Shown here piece after piece: positions 61,427 through 64,000 of a DNA stretch of 64,000 nucleotides. Location of the stretch: NCBI RefSeq assembly GCF_030160395.1, contig NZ_BSOG01000001.1, positions 586,117 to 650,116 of the forward strand. The letters run 5' to 3'. The translations under genes were made by a program, and so were the position numbers. Numbering within the stretch: position 1 is the stretch's first letter; the number at the start of each line of letters is the position of its first letter. The notes below the pieces were generated by a model. The model was not told the DNA's origin. It did not search any database and saw only the letters and a program-made list of their open reading frames with translations. The stretch is from Chitinimonas prasina. GTDB taxonomy: Bacteria > Pseudomonadota > Gammaproteobacteria > Burkholderiales > Chitinimonadaceae.

Positions 61427-62578
61427 ATGTCACGCCCCATTGTTCCCTGGCTGCTTGGCGGCAGCCTAGTTGCCGTCGTCACCTGGGCTGCCATCAAACC
61501 CGCTGGCGGCCAGGCAGACAAAGGAGGCCCCGGCGACAAACCCACCCTGGTAAGCACGGTATTGAGCCAGGCCCAGGATGTACCCTTGCGCTTCGAAGCA
61601 CAGGGCACGGTCGCCGCCTTGAACATGGTTGAACTCCGCCCGCAGGTATCCAGCACCATACGCACCATCCATATCCGCGAAGGCCAGGACGTCAAGGCGG
61701 GCCAGCTTCTGTTTACCCTCGATAGCCGCGTGGACAACAGCCGGGTCGAGCAAAGCAGTGCCGAGCTGGCCCAGGCCCGTGCACAGCTGCACGAAGCCGA
61801 GCGCAACCTGGCAAGGTCCCGCGAACTGTTAAAGCAGCAGTTCATCTCGCAGAGCGCCGTCGACAGCGCCCAGTCCACAGCCGACAGCCTGCGCGCCAGT
61901 CTGGCAGCCCGACAGGCAGCATTGGGCTCGGCCAAGGTGGGGCTCAGCTACCAGAGCATCATCGCCCCGTTTGCCGGTCGGGCCGGCGCCATCGACATCC
62001 ACCCCGGCTCGCTGGTGCAGCCCGGCATGGCACAGCCCTTGACCAGCGTCACCCAGCTCGACCCTATTGCCGTCAGCTTTACCCTGCCCGAACGGGAGCT
62101 GCAGCGGCTGCTGGCCGCACAGCAGGCCGGCCAGTCACCGGCTTATGTCACGCTGGACAGCGGCGAGCGCATCCAAGGCAAGCTCAGCTTCATCGACAAC
62201 AACGTCAATGCCGATAGCGGCACCATCCGCCTCAAGGCGGAGTTTCCCAACGGCAGGCACCAGCTTTGGCCTGGCGCCTTCGCACGGGTGGCGGTGGATC
62301 TGGGCATGGAAAAACAGGCCGTCACCCTGCCCGTCGGCGCCCTGCAGACCGGCCCGCAAGGCCAGTTTGTCTACCTGGTGGCGCCCGACAGTACCGTCAA
62401 ACCCCAAGCCATCAAACTCAGCCGGGTCATAACCCAGGACGGCAAGCAGTTTGGCGTGGTCAGTGGCCTGCCCGCTGGCAAGAAGGTCGTGGTGGAAGGC
62501 GGCCAGAACCTGCGCCCCGGCGCCGCCATCAGCGAAGGCAAGGCCGGTGGTGAAAAACGCCAGGGCAAACCAGGCTGA
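61427..62578 (+). CDS. RND efflux periplasmic adaptor (membrane fusion protein)
   Basis: A 383-residue HlyD-family adaptor. An N-terminal hydrophobic anchor (IVPWLLGGSLVAVVTWAAI) is followed by a lipoyl half (FEAQGTVAALNMVELRPQVS), a coiled-coil hairpin at about 95-165 (QSSAELAQARAQLHEAERN), the second lipoyl half (VGLSYQSIIAPFAGRAGAI) and a beta-barrel (LDPIAVSFTLPERELQRLL). It links an inner-membrane RND pump to an outer-membrane channel and resembles MdtA. AGAGGAA precedes the ATG at 61427. The pump gene starts 84 bp downstream. Confidence 0.93.
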   Translation: MSRPIVPWLLGGSLVAVVTWAAIKPAGGQADKGGPGDKPTLVSTVLSQAQDVPLRFEAQGTVAALNMVELRPQVSSTIRTIHIREGQDVKAGQLLFTLDSRVDNSRVEQSSAELAQARAQLHEAERNLARSRELLKQQFISQSAVDSAQSTADSLRASLAARQAALGSAKVGLSYQSIIAPFAGRAGAIDIHPGSLVQPGMAQPLTSVTQLDPIAVSFTLPERELQRLLAAQQAGQSPAYVTLDSGERIQGKLSFIDNNVNADSGTIRLKAEFPNGRHQLWPGAFARVAVDLGMEKQAVTLPVGALQTGPQGQFVYLVAPDSTVKPQAIKLSRVITQDGKQFGVVSGLPAGKKVVVEGGQNLRPGAAISEGKAGGEKRQGKPG

Positions 62579-62661
62579 CAGCCCCAATGGCACCGCCTAC
62601 CACACCATGCCCATAGGGCCTGCCCGGCAGCATAGCCCTGATAACGCAGCGTAGAGCCCAT

Positions 62662-64000
62662 ATGCACCTCTCAGAAATCTGTATTCGCCGTCCTGTCATG
62701 ACCACCCTGCTGTCGGTATCGGTCGTGTTACTGGGCCTGTTTGCCTACCAGAAGCTGCCGATTGCAGCACTGCCGTCCTTCGAAACACCCACCATCAACG
62801 TCTCAGCCAACCTGGCTGGCGCCTCGCCCGACACCATGGCAGCCTCGGTGGCGACACCGCTGGAGAAGCAGTTCTCCACCATTGCCGGCCTCAAGCTCAT
62901 CACCTCCACATCGCGCCAGGGTTCCACCAACATCACGTTGGAGTTCGACGACGACCGCGATATCGACAAGGCCGCCGTCGATGTGCAGGCGGCCCTGCTG
63001 CAAGCACAGCGCAGCCTGCCCGAAGACATGGTGGACCTGCCCTCCTACCGCAAGGTCAATCCTGCCGACCAGCCCATCATCCTGATCAGCATGACCTCGC
63101 CGTCCATGCCGCTGTCGGAGCTGAACAACTATGCCGAAAACCTGATCTCGCCCAGCTTGGCCACCATAGCTGGGGTAGCCCAGGTGAACGTGTTTGGACA
63201 GCGCAAGTACGCCGTCCGGGTCAGCATGGATCCCGACAAGCTGGCCGCCCGCGACCTGACCATGGCTGAAGTCGCCGCCGCCTTACGCGCAGCCAATGCC
63301 AATAGCCCGGTCGGGATACTGGATGGGCAGCGCCAGCAGCTCATCATTGAAGCCAACAAGCAGTTGAGCCGCGCCGAGGACTTCCGTAATCTCATCATCG
63401 CCCTCAAGAACGGCAACCCGGTGCGCCTGGGCGAACTGGCACGGGTGGAAGACAGCATCCAGTCCGTGACCTCGGCCGCTTATATAAATGGCGAACTCGG
63501 GGTGGTCATGGGCGTGCAGCGCCAGCCCAGCGCCAATACCGTGGCCGTGATAGACCGCATACGCGAAGTCATCCCCGGCCTGGTCGAACAGATGCCGGAT
63601 TCGGTCAAGCTGCAGTTCCGCAATGACCGCTCCACCTCTATCCGCGAGGCCATACACGATGTGAACTTCACCCTGGGCCTGACAGTGGCCCTGGTGGTGC
63701 TGGTGATTTTCCTGTTCCTGCGCCGCGCCACCGCCACGCTCATCCCCACCGTCACGCTGCCGGTGTCGCTGATCTCCACCTTCGCCCTGATGGCCTGGCT
63801 GGGGCATTCGCTCAACAATATCTCGCTACTGGGCATTACCCTGGCGGTGGGCCTGGTGGTGGACGATGCCATCGTGGTGCTGGAAAACATCGTTCGCTAT
63901 ATAGAAGAAGGCATGAAGCCCTTCGACGCCGCCATCAAGGGCGCCCGCGAAGTGGGCTTCACCATCGTCTCCATCTCGCTCTCGTTGGTGGCGGTCTTCA
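62662..64000 (+). CDS. RND multidrug efflux pump inner-membrane subunit, partial
   Basis: The first 446 residues of an AcrB/MdtB-type pump that runs off the right edge. It begins MHLSEICIRRPVMTTLLSVSVVLLG, followed by a porter domain (QKLPIAALPSFETPTINVSANLAG, ATPLEKQFSTIAGLKLITSTS, GVAQVNVFGQRKYAVRVSMD). Transmembrane helix 2-4 region follows, with LGLTVALVVLVIFLFLRR and GITLAVGLVVDDAIVVLENIVRYIEEG, which holds the proton-relay aspartates. It exports toxic compounds using the proton gradient. The leader differs from AcrB and fits the MdtB/MdtC or MuxB branch. Confidence 0.95.
   Translation, partial: MHLSEICIRRPVMTTLLSVSVVLLGLFAYQKLPIAALPSFETPTINVSANLAGASPDTMAASVATPLEKQFSTIAGLKLITSTSRQGSTNITLEFDDDRDIDKAAVDVQAALLQAQRSLPEDMVDLPSYRKVNPADQPIILISMTSPSMPLSELNNYAENLISPSLATIAGVAQVNVFGQRKYAVRVSMDPDKLAARDLTMAEVAAALRAANANSPVGILDGQRQQLIIEANKQLSRAEDFRNLIIALKNGNPVRLGELARVEDSIQSVTSAAYINGELGVVMGVQRQPSANTVAVIDRIREVIPGLVEQMPDSVKLQFRNDRSTSIREAIHDVNFTLGLTVALVVLVIFLFLRRATATLIPTVTLPVSLISTFALMAWLGHSLNNISLLGITLAVGLVVDDAIVVLENIVRYIEEGMKPFDAAIKGAREVGFTIVSISLSLVAVF

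Noticed and set aside
1-64000. CRISPR arrays, tRNA or rRNA genes
   Set aside because: No regularly spaced direct repeats and no tRNA- or rRNA-like segment were seen in the gaps on either strand. Reading by eye could miss a degenerate case.

Overview
The window reads as a chromosomal segment of a high-GC betaproteobacterium. The evidence is a SolI/SolR-like quorum-sensing pair, an RpoH sigma factor preceded by a CIRCE element, an hscC/djl chaperone locus, a cytochrome b561/YceI group and a sulfate-uptake cluster. I cannot fix the genus. Burkholderiales or Neisseriales relatives (Chitinimonas or Chromobacterium type) are plausible, but this is inference.

1-16.5 kb: a quorum-sensing-controlled biosynthetic operon on the minus strand. 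A luxR regulator with its own terminator lies upstream of luxI, which has a lux-box-like dyad in front of it. Tightly packed behind luxI are a fatty-acyl-AMP ligase with ACP, a PigG-like carrier, a Rieske oxygenase, a PigH-like (ACP-ACP-oxoamine synthase) protein, a PigI-like adenylating enzyme, a PigJ-like double ketosynthase, a PigA-like dehydrogenase, an aminotransferase fused to an acyl-ACP-reductase-like domain, and a partial nitroreductase-like gene that runs off the left edge. PigA/G/H/I/J are the 2,2'-bipyrrole half of prodiginine and tambjamine biosynthesis. The ligase-ACP plus reductase/aminotransferase would supply a fatty amine. The predicted product is therefore tambjamine-like, possibly oxidatively modified by the Rieske enzyme.

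16.9-21.1 kb: a secreted subtilase, a long AT-rich gap with two palindromes, a MarR regulator, and rpoH under a CIRCE element.

21.3-29.3 kb: a split MFS/spermidine-synthase-like pair, then a pilin locus. The pilin locus has two 60-residue pilins that consist of little more than the N-terminal helix, each with its own sigma-54 promoter. It continues with a small secreted disulfide-type protein, an ABC exporter set and a TPR/O-GlcNAc-transferase-like glycosyltransferase. This resembles the split pilin (PilA-N/PilA-C) arrangement of Geobacter. A small inverted-repeat (MITE-like) element occurs here and also inside the biosynthetic operon.

29.3-40.5 kb: one signalling operon with a CHASE2 Ser/Thr kinase, PP2C phosphatase, FHA protein, CHASE2 adenylate cyclase, metallo-beta-lactamase-fold phosphodiesterase, GAF-GspE-type ATPase and GAF-HD-GYP protein.

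40.7-47.5 kb: hscC with two degenerate J-domain membrane proteins, then cytochrome b561 and two YceI proteins.

47.5-51.9 kb: an accessory, AT-richer patch with IS3- and IS110-type remnants, a polymorphic-toxin tail coupled to a DUF4279 immunity gene, and orphan small genes.

51.9-61.1 kb: sulfur metabolism, with sulfate ABC transporter genes cysA-cysW-cysT-sbp, cystathionine gamma-lyase/synthase, cystathionine beta-synthase, a degenerate EAL-like protein, a 1-Cys peroxiredoxin and a second sulfate-binding protein. 61.4-64 kb: an RND efflux adaptor and the start of its pump. No tRNA, rRNA or CRISPR array was seen.
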